Below, piece by piece: positions 56,101 to 64,000 of a stretch of 64,000 bases of DNA (the stretch's first letter is position 1; every line of letters starts with the position of its first letter). Location: assembly GCA_963843645.1 (NCBI GenBank), contig CAWJLE010000005.1:868001-932000 (forward strand), given 5' to 3'. The translations under genes and the position numbers were made by a program. The stretch is from CAWJLE01 sp963843645. Its GTDB lineage: Bacteria; Chloroflexota; Anaerolineae; DAOTYC01. Under the pieces are notes generated by a model. That model made no database searches and was not told the origin of the DNA. It worked only from the letters and a program-made list of their open reading frames with translations.

Positions 56101-56337
56101 GACCTCACCCGGCCGCCAGTTCTGTCCGTCGATCGTGACCTGGGTGCCCGAGTATCCCGAATCGGGGTCGACCGTGATGGACGCCTCGGTCACCGGGTTC
56201 GGACTGGCCGTGTTGACTTCCCGTGCCCGTCCCTGATTGGACTGGATCAGGAAGACTGACACCGCCACGACGAGCAAACACATCAGGCTGATCGCGATGA
56301 TACCCGCTACGATGACTTCTAGCCGTGGTCTTCTCAA
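50121..56337 (-). CDS. Giant surface protein with PA14-like and IPT-like repeats (many frameshifts)
   Basis: Read through frame changes this is one membrane-anchored protein of about 2,070 residues. An N-terminal helix (VIVAGIIAISLMCLLVVAV) anchors it. Then come one IPT-like domain, a carboxypeptidase-regulatory-like domain (GSVRDETTGQPIAGASV) and three PA14-like domains (each with DWKGEY, NFSxRWTR and LVIDQWHDSG-type segments). About ten further IPT-like domains follow, each marked by a VTVTGQNWPAGQ-type turn. Pro/Thr linkers separate the later domains. Frame breaks lie near 55740, 55230, 54545, 54440, 54290, 54035, 53840, 53200, 52955, 52870 and 51430, plus an in-frame TAG at 55338-55340. 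The composition suggests an adhesin or carbohydrate-binding surface protein. Several adjacent genes instead of one cannot be excluded. Confidence 0.7.
51611..51790 (-). repeat. 21-bp tandem repeat coding for a PPTDTPV linker
   Basis: About eight and a half imperfect copies of a 21-bp unit (plus-strand type GGTGTGTCTGTCGGCGGGAT) encode repeats of PPTDTPV/PPTATPV/PPTETPI on the minus strand, a rigid extended linker between two IPT-like domains of the giant protein. Confidence 0.85.
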
Positions 56338-56598
56338 TGAACGACCTCCTCAAAATGACGTGACAGGAAGATAGCCGGGTACGGCGATGAGTTTCGGCCT
56401 TAAAATGGATTTCACTTTAATTATACATGTTTGGGCGATTTAGTGCATGGTGGCGTATGCCTATCTTGTGCGCTTCGGTCGCCTATCCGATGCGGCCGCA
56501 CGTAAGCATATTGGCGTAGCGGATCCGGTAGTTGAAGGCGCTATCTGGGTCGATCTACCCTTGCTTTTTCGTCGTCAGGTCATGTACAATAGGGTGAG

Positions 56599-57336
56599 TT
56601 GGGCGCAAGGGGGACGGGAGCGTGGCAGAACGGGTGGATTTCGGATGCGTGGAACGAGCTGAGGAGCCAGGTAATCGCCTGCCGGCGATGCCCGCGGTTG
56701 GTGGAATGGCGCGAGACGGTTGCCCGTAACAAACGACGCGCGTTCCGAGATTGGGACTACTGGGGGCGCCCGGTACCCGGATACGGCGATCCTCAGGCGC
56801 GGTTGCTCATCATCGGGCTCGCCCCGGCGGCGCACGGTGCAAACCGTACCGGCCGGGTGTTCACGGGCGACGGCTCAGCGAATTTCCTGATCTCGGCGCT
56901 GTATCGGGCCGGCTTCGCCAACCAGCCGACGTCCGTCCGCCGTGACGATGGGCTGGAGTTCCACGACGCGTACGTGACGGCTCTCGTGCGGTGCGCTCCA
57001 CCCGCCAATCGGCCAGCGCCACAGGAGATCCTGAATTGCCGGCCGTACCTGGAGAGGGAGATTGCGCTGTTGCACTCAGTCCAGGTGGTGCTGACGCTGG
57101 GCCGCGTCGCGCTGAATGGGTACTTGCGCGTGCTGCGCGAAGATGGTGTCGCGGTGCCTCGGATCAACCCGGTGCACGGAGGCGTCTACGAGATCGCCCC
57201 GGGGTGCCCACCCGTGGTCTTTTCGTACCATCCGAGCCAGCAAAACACTCAAACCGGGCGGCTGACGGTGCCCATGCTGGACGCGGCGTTGCAGCAGGTA
57301 AGAGACTTGTTCCAGAATGGTGTGTTGCAATCATAA
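56599..57336 (+). CDS. Type-5 uracil-DNA glycosylase (UdgB-like)
   Basis: A 245-residue uracil-DNA glycosylase of family 5. An N-terminal cysteine pair (IACRRCPRLVEWRE) and two later cysteines (LVRCAPP, EILNCRPYLE) fit the 4Fe-4S ligands. The active-site motif is LIIGLAPAAHGANRTGRVFTGDGS, and the second motif is SYHPSQQNTQTGRLT. It removes uracil and other deaminated bases from DNA. The start is uncertain: TTG at 56599 opens this frame, but a GTG at 56622 in another frame has a better ribosome site (AAGGGGGACGGG). The latter would need one indel near 56650, in line with the errors elsewhere. Confidence 0.88.
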   Translation: MGARGTGAWQNGWISDAWNELRSQVIACRRCPRLVEWRETVARNKRRAFRDWDYWGRPVPGYGDPQARLLIIGLAPAAHGANRTGRVFTGDGSANFLISALYRAGFANQPTSVRRDDGLEFHDAYVTALVRCAPPANRPAPQEILNCRPYLEREIALLHSVQVVLTLGRVALNGYLRVLREDGVAVPRINPVHGGVYEIAPGCPPVVFSYHPSQQNTQTGRLTVPMLDAALQQVRDLFQNGVLQS

Positions 57337-57352
57337 TTCGAGAGGTATGTTG

Positions 57353-57964
57353 ATGCCAATTCGTGCGGTAATCTTCGATTTCGGCGGCGTTCTGGTCCGG
57401 ACCCTCGACTATTCCGGTCGGAGAAAGTGGGAAGCCCGGTTGGGACTGGCTCAGGGCGACCTCGAGCAGGTGGTCTTCAACTCCGACGTGGCGACGCGGG
57501 CGATGATGGGTGAGGTTCCGGAATCCGCAGTTTGGACGAATGCCGGCGCCGTCTTCCACGTGGCTGCTGAGGAGTTGAAGCAGCTGAGGATCGACTTCTG
57601 GGCCGGCGATGCATTGGATGAAGAGCTGGTCCGGTTCCTGGGGGGACTCCGTCCGCAATATCGGACAGGTATTCTGAGCAATGCGTGGTCCGGCGCGCGT
57701 GACGTGTTCGTCGGCCGGCTGGGTCTGGACCGGTCCGTCGATGCGATCGTGATTTCGGCGGAAGAGCGGCTGGCTAAACCAGATGGGCGCATCTACCACC
57801 TGGCGGCCGCGCGGCTGGGCGTTCGTCCCGAAGAGGCCGTCTTCGTGGACGATGTGCAGGCCAACATCGACGGGGCGCGCGCCGTCGGCATGTGCGGCGT
57901 CCTCTTCCGCACCCGCGAGCAGACCATCGCCGAGGTGCGCCAGTGCCTCGAGCGGGATGAGTAG
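57353..57964 (+). CDS. HAD-family hydrolase
   Basis: A 203-residue haloacid-dehalogenase superfamily protein. Motif I is VIFDFGGVLVRTLDYSG with the nucleophile Asp. Motif II is GILSNAWSGAR (Ser/Asn), motif III the Lys in LAKPDGRIYHLAAARLG and motif IV VFVDDVQANIDGARAVGM. This is the epoxide-hydrolase-N/YihX-like subfamily, typically phosphatases of small sugar or nucleotide phosphates. AGAGGT precedes the ATG. The gene overlaps or abuts the Nudix-like gene after it. Confidence 0.88.
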   Translation: MPIRAVIFDFGGVLVRTLDYSGRRKWEARLGLAQGDLEQVVFNSDVATRAMMGEVPESAVWTNAGAVFHVAAEELKQLRIDFWAGDALDEELVRFLGGLRPQYRTGILSNAWSGARDVFVGRLGLDRSVDAIVISAEERLAKPDGRIYHLAAARLGVRPEEAVFVDDVQANIDGARAVGMCGVLFRTREQTIAEVRQCLERDE

Positions 57965-57974
57965 GGTGAGCCGG

Positions 57975-58571
57975 ATGATCGAGGATGTGCTGGTCGTCCG
58001 AACTGAGTTGCTCCCCGACTTGCCGTCGAGCGGTGTCATACAAGCGCCGGCTTTGCTGCCTCAATTGTTGTCCCAGGCAGAGTTCTTGCCGCGGGACCGG
58101 GCAGAGGCTGACCCGTCGTTCAAGCAACTCATCCCGTATTCGATCCTGCGTCATGGCGAGGATGTGTTCCATTACCAGCGCTCGGCGTGGGGTGGGGAGA
58201 GCCGGCTACACGGTCAGCGCTCGATCGGCGTTGGCGGCCATATCAACCGCAGCGACGTGATGCCGTTGTGGTCGGACGTGACTCCTATCGTGGAGTGGGC
58301 CCGTGACAGAGAGCTGGCGGAGGAGTTCGATGTGGCTACTCCAGGTCAGCCGCGCCTCGTGGGATTTCTGAACGACGACACCACAGAGGTGGGCCGCGTT
58401 CACCTCGGCGTTGTTTACGAATATCGGCTGGATCGTGCGGAGGTTCAACCGCGCGAGAAGCGCGTGCACATCCATTATGGCTTCGTCTCGGTCCCCGATT
58501 TGATCGCCCGCATCGCCGAATACGAGAGCTGGTCGCAGTTCATCATTACCCAATACCTCGGCTGCCGGTAA
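57975..58571 (+). CDS. Nudix-like predicted phosphoesterase
   Basis: A 198-residue protein of the MutT-like predicted phosphoesterase family (COG4112 type). After LIPYSILRHGEDVFHYQRS comes SIGVGGHINRSD, then the Nudix-box remnant VEWARDRELAEEFDV (the REL-EE core) and GFLNDDTTEVGRVHLGVVYEYRL. The Nudix box is stretched compared with the classical G-x5-E-x7-REUxEExGU spacing. Substrate unknown. I prefer the ATG at 57975 with AGGGTGAG upstream; an ATG at 57957 would overlap the HAD gene by eight bases. The two genes are clearly co-transcribed. Confidence 0.75.
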   Translation: MIEDVLVVRTELLPDLPSSGVIQAPALLPQLLSQAEFLPRDRAEADPSFKQLIPYSILRHGEDVFHYQRSAWGGESRLHGQRSIGVGGHINRSDVMPLWSDVTPIVEWARDRELAEEFDVATPGQPRLVGFLNDDTTEVGRVHLGVVYEYRLDRAEVQPREKRVHIHYGFVSVPDLIARIAEYESWSQFIITQYLGCR

Positions 58572-58773
58572 ACCGAAGCAGGGCCGCTTCGTGGCGCATT
58601 TCGCTCTCTTCATGGGTGACATTCGCTGGTGGCAAGGCACTGATTCCGGTGTTTCGTCGGGGCTCCGTTCCGCATCGAAACCGGACCACCGGGCGATTGC
58701 ACCGGCGGGGTTAGTGGAGGAATTGGGGTTCGTCCTGCTGTTTGTTCGACATCATCGGAGAGGAGTCTTAGAA

Positions 58774-59202
58774 ATGGAATCACACGAAGCGACGCCGACT
58801 GAAGAGGGAAAAAAGGTCGAGGAGGGCTCTACGGAAGCCTGGCGCGAGGTAGGCAGGCAGTTCGATGCGCTTGGCAAGAGCATGGCGGAAGCATTTCGCT
58901 TGAGCTGGAACAACCGCGAGGCACGCAAATATGTGATGTCGGGGCTCGAGTCCATGGCGGCGGAGATCAACCGGGCCCTGTCGCACAGCGAGGAACTGCC
59001 GTCAGAAGTCAGAAATCTCAGAGACCAGGTCGGAAAAGTGGCCGAAGCCGCCCGGGCGGCAACCGAGGACGCCGTTCGGGAAAACAGACCGCGACTGCTC
59101 ATGACTCTGCGTCAGGTCAATGGCGAGTTGCAGCGCCTCATCAATCGGCTGGACGAGAAGGACGACCGTCCCAACAAGCCGGACGATGTCGACACGACGT
59201 AG
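58774..59202 (+). CDS. Hypothetical coiled-coil protein
   Basis: A 142-residue, highly charged, almost wholly helical protein with no membrane segment. Residues about 20-60 (EAWREVGRQFDALGKSMAEAF and following) and 80-130 show heptad-like spacing of Leu, Val and Ala, suggesting coiled coils. The C-terminus is acidic and lysine-rich. I do not recognise a family with a known role. The ATG has AGAGGAG eight bases upstream. The stretch 58572-58773 before it holds no gene I can support. Confidence 0.7.
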   Translation: MESHEATPTEEGKKVEEGSTEAWREVGRQFDALGKSMAEAFRLSWNNREARKYVMSGLESMAAEINRALSHSEELPSEVRNLRDQVGKVAEAARAATEDAVRENRPRLLMTLRQVNGELQRLINRLDEKDDRPNKPDDVDTT

Positions 59203-59226
59203 CGTGTGATGCCGCGTCATCGCCCG

Positions 59227-61536
59227 TCAGCCTTTGGATGCGGGGCGGGACCGTCTCTTGCGGGGCGAGCGGGCCTTGTCAGTCAGATCCAGTGCCTCGC
59301 GCACGATGCGGGTGAGGGTGACTTCTGTAAAGGGTTTCTGCAGGAAAGTCACGTCCTGCTTCGGGACCCCGCTGCGGACGATGGCGTCGTCCGTATAGCC
59401 TGACATAAAGGCAATCTTGATCGTCGGGCGGATCTGGAGCAAGCGTTCGGCCAGGACTCGGCCGTTCATTTGGGGCATGACGATGTCGGTCAGGAGCAGG
59501 TGGATTGCGCCCGGGTAATCCTGGGCCACCCGCAGCGCTTCGGTGCCGTCGGCTGCCTTCAACACTGTGTACCCTCGCTCGTCCAGGACCCGGGCCGCCA
59601 GACGTCGCACCAAAGGCTCGTCTTCGACGAGCAGAATCGTCTCGGTGCCGCAAGGCAGCGGACCCTCGTCAGACGTCTGAGTCTCCGCCGTTGCCTCAGT
59701 GCGTGGCAGGTAAATCTTTATCGCTGTTCCTCGACCGGATTCGCTGGTCACGATGATGTTCCCCTCGTGTTGCTGGACGATGCCGTACACGGTGGCCAGC
59801 CCGAGCCCAGTGCCTTTCCCCTTTTCTTTGGTCGTGAAGAACGGCTCGAACAGATGCGCCTTGACGTCATCCGTCATGCCGATGCCCGTGTCGCTGATCG
59901 TCAGCAAAACGAAATCGCCGGGCTCAACTCCCAGGAACTCGCGCGCCTCGGTGGTGCCGATGGTGACGTTGGAGGTCTGGATCGTCAGCTTGCCGCCACG
60001 CGGCATGGCGTCCCTGGCGTTGACAGCCAGATTGACCAGGGCCTGCTCGATCTGGCCCGGATCTGCCCGTACGCATCCGAGGTCCCCCGCGGGGAGCGTG
60101 ACCAGCTCAATGTCCTCTCCAATGAGCCTGCGAATCATCTTGTCCATGTCCAGGATGAGGTCGTTCAGGTTGACCGGATGCAAGGCAATGATCTGACGCC
60201 GCGAAAACGCCAGCAGCCGATTCGTCAGCCCGGTGGCGCGCTCCGTGGCCTTAAGTACCTGGCCGAGATCGTCGGACGCTCGCTCGTTCCCCGAAAGTCC
60301 TCTCCTGGCCAGGCTGGCGTAACCTTTGATGGCCGTAAGGATGTTGTTGAAATCGTGGGCAATACCGCCGGCGAGGCGGCCGACTGTTTCCATCTTTTGC
60401 GATTGCAGAAGCTGGGATTCCAGCGTCTTTCGTTCGGTGATGTCCAGCACGGCTCCCTGGTGATGAGTGGCGCGGCCGTTCTTGTCCCGAATAACCACGG
60501 TGCGATCCTCGACCCAGCGAACGGCGCCGTCTTTGCTCACGATCCTGTATTCCAGCCGGAAGGTATCCGTTCCGCGCAATGAATGGACTTCTGCTTCGGA
60601 GATCACGCGTTCAACATCGTCTGGATGGATGATGGTCTGGAATGTAATGGCACCGGATATAAACTCGTCCGGCGAGTAACCGAACTGGGTCACATTCTCC
60701 GATACGAATTCGACTCGGGCGTTCTCGTCCGGTGCCCAACGGAAGAGGACCACGGGGCTGTGCTGAACGACCACCCGCGTTTGCCACAGCATTTCCTCCA
60801 CCCGCTTGCGTTCGGTGATCTCTCGTTCGATGCATACGATGCCGATGGTCTCGCCGGCGCTGTTGCGCAGCGGAGTCTTGATCGAGTCGAACCAACGCGT
60901 GCCGGTGGGAGTGGAGAACTGGTGCTCGGAAAAGACTGGAACTCCCTTGTCCATCGCCCGGATCTCTTCGGCACGAAAAGCGCTGGCCTGCTCCGGAGAG
61001 AACAAGTCGAAGTCGGTCTTGCCGATGAACTCGGCCTCGCTTCTGCCCAGCAAGCGGCCGAGCGACTTGCTGCAGGCCAGGAAGACCGAGCGCCGGTCTT
61101 TGAAGACGATGAGGTCCGGGGTGGTGTCCAGCAAGACACGGAGCATAGCGTCCTGAGCGTCCCGTTGGGCTTCGATGTGTTTGACCTGCGCTGCGGCTCG
61201 CACGCGCGATACCAGCTCGTCAGCGGGAACGGGCCACTGGACGACGTCGTCCACGATGGCAGCCAATTCGCCGGGGGGCGTATGGATGTTGCACATCAGG
61301 ATCACCCGCGTGGCAGCGAGGGCAGGGTCCGACCTGATCTGCGCGCACACGAGCATCGCGTCGTCGGCCGCCAGGTCGGCTCCCAACAGGACTACGTCGG
61401 GTCTGACCTCGCGTGCCCCACCTACGCAGTTGCCGGTGGCCGAAGCCAGGCGAACGTCGAACCCGTTGCTCTTGAGCAGCCCTGAGATTCCGTGCAAAGG
61501 GCTCGAATCTCGATCCACGATGAATACTGTGTTCAT
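59227..61536 (-). CDS. Hybrid histidine kinase: REC-PAS-PAS-HisKA-HATPase-REC
   Basis: A 769-residue soluble hybrid kinase. An N-terminal receiver-like domain (1 to about 115) opens with VFIVDRDSS but shows Gly where the phospho-acceptor Asp should be (PDVVLLGADLA). Two PAS domains follow (about 130-245 and 255-375, the second with the usual PAC end RATHHQGAVLDITERK). HisKA has its phosphorylated His in GGIAHDFNNILTA. The ATPase is intact: N box NLAVNARDAMP, G1 ISDTGIGM, F box FEPFFTTKEKG, G2 GTGLGLATVYGI. A C-terminal receiver has LLTDIVMPQMNG with acceptor Asp and a KP lysine. There is no membrane segment, so it senses an internal signal. Its start overlaps the preceding kinase stop by four bases. 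Confidence 0.92.
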   Translation of the reverse strand: MNTVFIVDRDSSPLHGISGLLKSNGFDVRLASATGNCVGGAREVRPDVVLLGADLAADDAMLVCAQIRSDPALAATRVILMCNIHTPPGELAAIVDDVVQWPVPADELVSRVRAAAQVKHIEAQRDAQDAMLRVLLDTTPDLIVFKDRRSVFLACSKSLGRLLGRSEAEFIGKTDFDLFSPEQASAFRAEEIRAMDKGVPVFSEHQFSTPTGTRWFDSIKTPLRNSAGETIGIVCIEREITERKRVEEMLWQTRVVVQHSPVVLFRWAPDENARVEFVSENVTQFGYSPDEFISGAITFQTIIHPDDVERVISEAEVHSLRGTDTFRLEYRIVSKDGAVRWVEDRTVVIRDKNGRATHHQGAVLDITERKTLESQLLQSQKMETVGRLAGGIAHDFNNILTAIKGYASLARRGLSGNERASDDLGQVLKATERATGLTNRLLAFSRRQIIALHPVNLNDLILDMDKMIRRLIGEDIELVTLPAGDLGCVRADPGQIEQALVNLAVNARDAMPRGGKLTIQTSNVTIGTTEAREFLGVEPGDFVLLTISDTGIGMTDDVKAHLFEPFFTTKEKGKGTGLGLATVYGIVQQHEGNIIVTSESGRGTAIKIYLPRTEATAETQTSDEGPLPCGTETILLVEDEPLVRRLAARVLDERGYTVLKAADGTEALRVAQDYPGAIHLLLTDIVMPQMNGRVLAERLLQIRPTIKIAFMSGYTDDAIVRSGVPKQDVTFLQKPFTEVTLTRIVREALDLTDKARSPRKRRSRPASKG

Positions 61537-63173
61537 TTCTCCTCAGACGGTTGGTTCAGATTCGCTTCCAGCACTTCACGGATCTTGCGGGCCAGGGTTT
61601 GTACAGTGTAGGGTTTCTGCAGAAAGGCTGTTTCTCGGTCCAGGACGCCGTAGCGGTTTAGATCGTCGTCGGAATAGCCGGACACCAGAAGGACCTTCAA
61701 GCCAGATCGTGTGGCGCCCAACTGGTGGGCCAGCTCGACGCCGTTCATTTGAGGCATGACGACGTCCGTGACGAGAATGTCGATGCGGCCCCGATCAGTC
61801 TGGGCGACCGACAGGGCTGCCACGCCATTTCGCGCCTCGAGCACCCGGTAACCCAGGTCACGCAAGGATCGCGCGACAGGACCCCTGACGGCGTTCTCGT
61901 CCTCAACCAGGAGAACCGTTTCCTGACCGACCGGCGAGGCAAGTTCCGGTCTGGTGAGAGACGTGTGCTCGGGTTCCTCATGGCGTGGCAAACAGATCTC
62001 GATGGACGCCGCCCCGCCTGGACCGGTGTGAGTCCAGGTGTAACCCTGATGTTGCCTGACGATACTGTAGACCGTAGCCAGGCTGGCTGGGGCGCCGGGT
62101 TCGGGTTCGGACGTGGCCAATATCGTCTCCCGCGATGAGAGGTCAACGAGTCTGCCCGGTTCCGTGCCGGCAGCCGAGGCACTCAACGTGACGTACTCGC
62201 CCGGCTCGACGCCCTGATGTGCTGCCAGGAATGGCCCGTCCGGGGCCAGGTTGGCGGCCTTCAATACCAGCTCACCGCCGTCGGGCATGGCGTCGTGGGC
62301 CATGACGGCCAGGCTGATTAGAACCTGTTCGATCTGACCGGGGTCGGCCTTGATCTGACCCAGGTCTTCGGCGGCGAGGATCGCGAGGTGGATGTTGTCC
62401 CCCAGCAAACCGCGCAGCATCTCATCCATGTCCGCCAGCAGTTCCTTCAGGGAAACGGTTCGTGGGGTCATCGTCTGCTGCCGGCCGAACATCAGCAGGC
62501 GATGAGTCCGGCTGGCCGCCCGTTCGGCAATCTCGATGACCTGCTCAACGTCCTCGCGCACCGGGTCGTTGGGAAACAATGCATCGCGCGCCAGGCTGGC
62601 ATAACCGATGATCGCGGTAAGCACGTTATTGAAATCGTGCGCCACGCTACCCGCCAGTCGCCCCATGATCTCCTGCTTCTGAGATTGGACGAGCTGGCTT
62701 TCCAGGCGTTTGCGTTCCGTGGCGTCTACCATAAAACCCTGAACGTGGGTCACCCGGCCGGCGGGCTCGCGCACAGGAATGACTCGCAGGTCAGTCCACC
62801 GTACGTCGTGGGCGTGAGTGATGATTCGGCACTCTTCCCTGAATGCGGACTGTTCGTGACCCGGAGCCGCGCCGGCCCTCTGGAGCAGCCGCTGGAAATC
62901 GTCCGGATGTATCAACTCGCTAATCGACGCCGTCCCGGAGCGGAGCTCTTCGGCGGTGTAGCCGTATTGGGCGACGTTGTCGGTGACGAAGTCGATGGGA
63001 TAGCCCGGTTGAAACCTGAATTGAAACAGAGTCACCGAGCTGCGCTCCACGAGAAGCCTGGTCTGCAGCAGTTCTAGTTGCTCGGATTCCAGTTCGGCGA
63101 TTTGCTTTCGCAGAGCGGCGATCTCGGTCCAAGGCTCCGTTTGCCTCTCGACCTCGTCGTCCAGGTTGAGCAT
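61533..63173 (-). CDS. Hybrid histidine kinase-like protein with degenerate ATPase domain
   Basis: A 546-residue protein: short coiled coil, PAS domain (about 45-160, ending RVTHVQGFMVDATERK), HisKA with the His in GSVAHDFNNVLTA, an HATPase-like region, and a receiver with acceptor Asp in ILVTDVVMPQMNG. The ATPase lacks its key residues. The N box reads SLAVMAHDAMP (Asn replaced by Met). The G1 box DxGxG is missing (LSASAAGTEP), and the G2 region reads APASLATVYSI without glycines. ATP-dependent autophosphorylation is therefore unlikely. It is first in an operon with an intact paralogue, which suggests a phosphate-accepting partner or phosphatase. The ATG at 63173 follows GGGGAG. Confidence 0.88.
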   Translation of the reverse strand: MLNLDDEVERQTEPWTEIAALRKQIAELESEQLELLQTRLLVERSSVTLFQFRFQPGYPIDFVTDNVAQYGYTAEELRSGTASISELIHPDDFQRLLQRAGAAPGHEQSAFREECRIITHAHDVRWTDLRVIPVREPAGRVTHVQGFMVDATERKRLESQLVQSQKQEIMGRLAGSVAHDFNNVLTAIIGYASLARDALFPNDPVREDVEQVIEIAERAASRTHRLLMFGRQQTMTPRTVSLKELLADMDEMLRGLLGDNIHLAILAAEDLGQIKADPGQIEQVLISLAVMAHDAMPDGGELVLKAANLAPDGPFLAAHQGVEPGEYVTLSASAAGTEPGRLVDLSSRETILATSEPEPGAPASLATVYSIVRQHQGYTWTHTGPGGAASIEICLPRHEEPEHTSLTRPELASPVGQETVLLVEDENAVRGPVARSLRDLGYRVLEARNGVAALSVAQTDRGRIDILVTDVVMPQMNGVELAHQLGATRSGLKVLLVSGYSDDDLNRYGVLDRETAFLQKPYTVQTLARKIREVLEANLNQPSEEK

Positions 63174-63252
63174 TTCGGTACTCCCCAATTATTAACTCGG
63201 GTCTATTGATATGAGCTGATGTCTCATTATTCCGGTTGAAGGTATCTTCACG

Positions 63253-63282
63253 ATTATACGCTGAAACCGCTCTGAATGGCAA
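63253..63282 (-). promoter_or_regulatory. Promoter of the two-kinase operon
   Basis: On the minus strand TTGCCA (63282-63277) and TATAAT (63258-63253) are 18 bases apart, matching the promoter at 33786. Transcription would begin about 75 bases before the ATG at 63173. Confidence 0.6.
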
Positions 63283-63329
63283 ACTGCCCGCCAGGACGGT
63301 CCGGCGGACGGCGCCCGTGGAAAAAGAGA

Positions 63330-63353
63330 GAAGGGGCACGCAGGCGCCCCTTC
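63330..63353 (-). terminator. Intrinsic terminator of tex
   Basis: GAAGGGGC and GCCCCTTC form an 8-bp stem with an 8-base loop. On the minus strand it is followed by CTCTCTTTTTCC. It stands between the tex stop (63558) and the kinase promoter. The rest of 63354-63557 holds nothing I can support. Confidence 0.6.
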
Positions 63354-63557
63354 AGGTTTGAGTTTCGGGGATTGCTGGCCGGTCGCCCAGACTTCTAACA
63401 TCTTGACGGAGCTTGCCTGACGTCCTGTCTTCTTGGATGCGACTCCGACCGCCTGAGTCCGATCACATTGTAGGGTGCCCACGTGATCGTACTGTTGGCG
63501 GGCGGTTAAACCGCGTTTCACATGAGGTTAAGATTCGAATCGGCGCGAGTCTGGTCG

Positions 63558-64000
63558 CTAGACGACGTCCTTGAGGCTGAGGGCGATTCGTCCGCGGGCC
63601 AGGTCGATGCTGATAACCCTGACTTTGATGACGTCGCCGACGTTAACGACTGCGAACGGGTTCTTCACGTAGCGGTCGGCCATCTGGCTGACGTGCACCA
63701 GGCCGTCTTGCTTGACGCCGATATCCACGAAGGCGCCGAAGTCGACCACGTTGCGCACGGTGCCCATGAGGACCATGCCTTCTTTGAGATCCTCCATCTT
63801 CAGAATGTCCTGGCGGAGAATAGGCGCAGGCATGGCTTCACGCGGATCGCGCCCTGGCCGGGCCAGCGCTTCGAGAATGTCGACCAGAGTTGGCTCGCCG
63901 ACCTCCAGGGCGGCGGCAAGCGAGGCTGTGTTCGACTTCCGCCGCAGGGTCTCGATACGGGCCGGCAGGTCCTTTTCGTCACCGCGCACTTTCATCTCAG
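63558..64000 (-). CDS. tex: Tex-type RNA-binding protein, C-terminal end (partial)
   Basis: The last 147 or so residues of Tex (YhgF), a large nucleic-acid-binding protein linked to transcription; the rest lies beyond the window. The helix-hairpin-helix region ends with TLVDILEALARPGRDPRE and is followed by the S1 domain. That domain reads DLKEGMVLMGTVRNVVDFGAFVDIGVKQDGLVHVSQMADRYV, given here as one stretch of family landmarks: LKEGMVLMGTVRNV, GAFVDIGVKQDGLVHVS and VRVISIDLARGRIALSLK. The visible ATG at 63995 is internal to the gene, because the frame stays open to the window edge. Confidence 0.9.
   Translation of the reverse strand, partial: EMKVRGDEKDLPARIETLRRKSNTASLAAALEVGEPTLVDILEALARPGRDPREAMPAPILRQDILKMEDLKEGMVLMGTVRNVVDFGAFVDIGVKQDGLVHVSQMADRYVKNPFAVVNVGDVIKVRVISIDLARGRIALSLKDVV

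Overview
The window reads as one contiguous piece of a GC-rich chromosome. It most resembles a Chloroflexota genome (Anaerolineae-like), probably assembled from a metagenome. This is inferred from gene style: membrane proteins carrying Thr/Pro-rich linkers, NBR1-type Ig modules with FHA, kinase and WD40 domains, a Wood-Ljungdahl methyl-branch cluster, type-5 UDG, DUF1116 and Tex. No rRNA, tRNA, CRISPR array or transposase was recognised. Many conserved genes are broken by single-base insertions or deletions, sometimes several per gene. I read these mostly as sequence or assembly errors and give each such gene as one entry, with its break points described.

Layout. 1-2.3 kb: end of an RND efflux permease, a di-haem cytochrome c peroxidase and a small membrane protein. 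2.45-6.6 kb: a less GC-rich island coding for an Avs-like STAND NTPase with an N-terminal Cap4/DUF4297-type nuclease, split into two reading frames. This is the best candidate for an immune system here. 6.8-13.5 kb (minus strand): MFS transporter, GrpE-like protein, DUF1349 protein, nitroreductase, DapA-type aldolase, and an FHA/Ig membrane protein. 13.7 kb: a degenerate archaemetzincin.

14.6-23.8 kb: the metabolic core, an operon hdrA-mvhD-metV-metF-fchA-folD-fhs behind a clear sigma70-type promoter. It encodes the tetrahydrofolate (methyl) branch of the Wood-Ljungdahl pathway with an HdrA/MvhD electron-transfer module. A corrinoid activase (RACo-like) at 37.4-39.2 kb probably serves the same C1 chemistry. 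23.8-45 kb is mixed housekeeping: glycosyltransferases, ArfB, a CPA2 antiporter with a PII-like protein, a LivJ-type binding protein, class I aldolase, RecF, site-2 protease, prephenate dehydrogenase, a kinase-Ig-WD40 surface protein and a DUF1116 protein.

45-56 kb holds a heavily frameshifted Lhr helicase convergent with a giant surface protein (about 2,000 residues) built from PA14-like and IPT-like repeats. 56.6-64 kb: uracil-DNA glycosylase, HAD and Nudix-like enzymes, a two-gene hybrid histidine-kinase operon in which one kinase has a degenerate ATPase, and the end of tex.

Two families of dispersed intergenic palindromes run through the window. Family A has GACTTCCGAAGT arms; family B is made of TACGCATCACGCAT-type units. 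Some copies act as terminators, one encodes the C-terminus of MvhD, and one supplies the ribosome binding site of folD.
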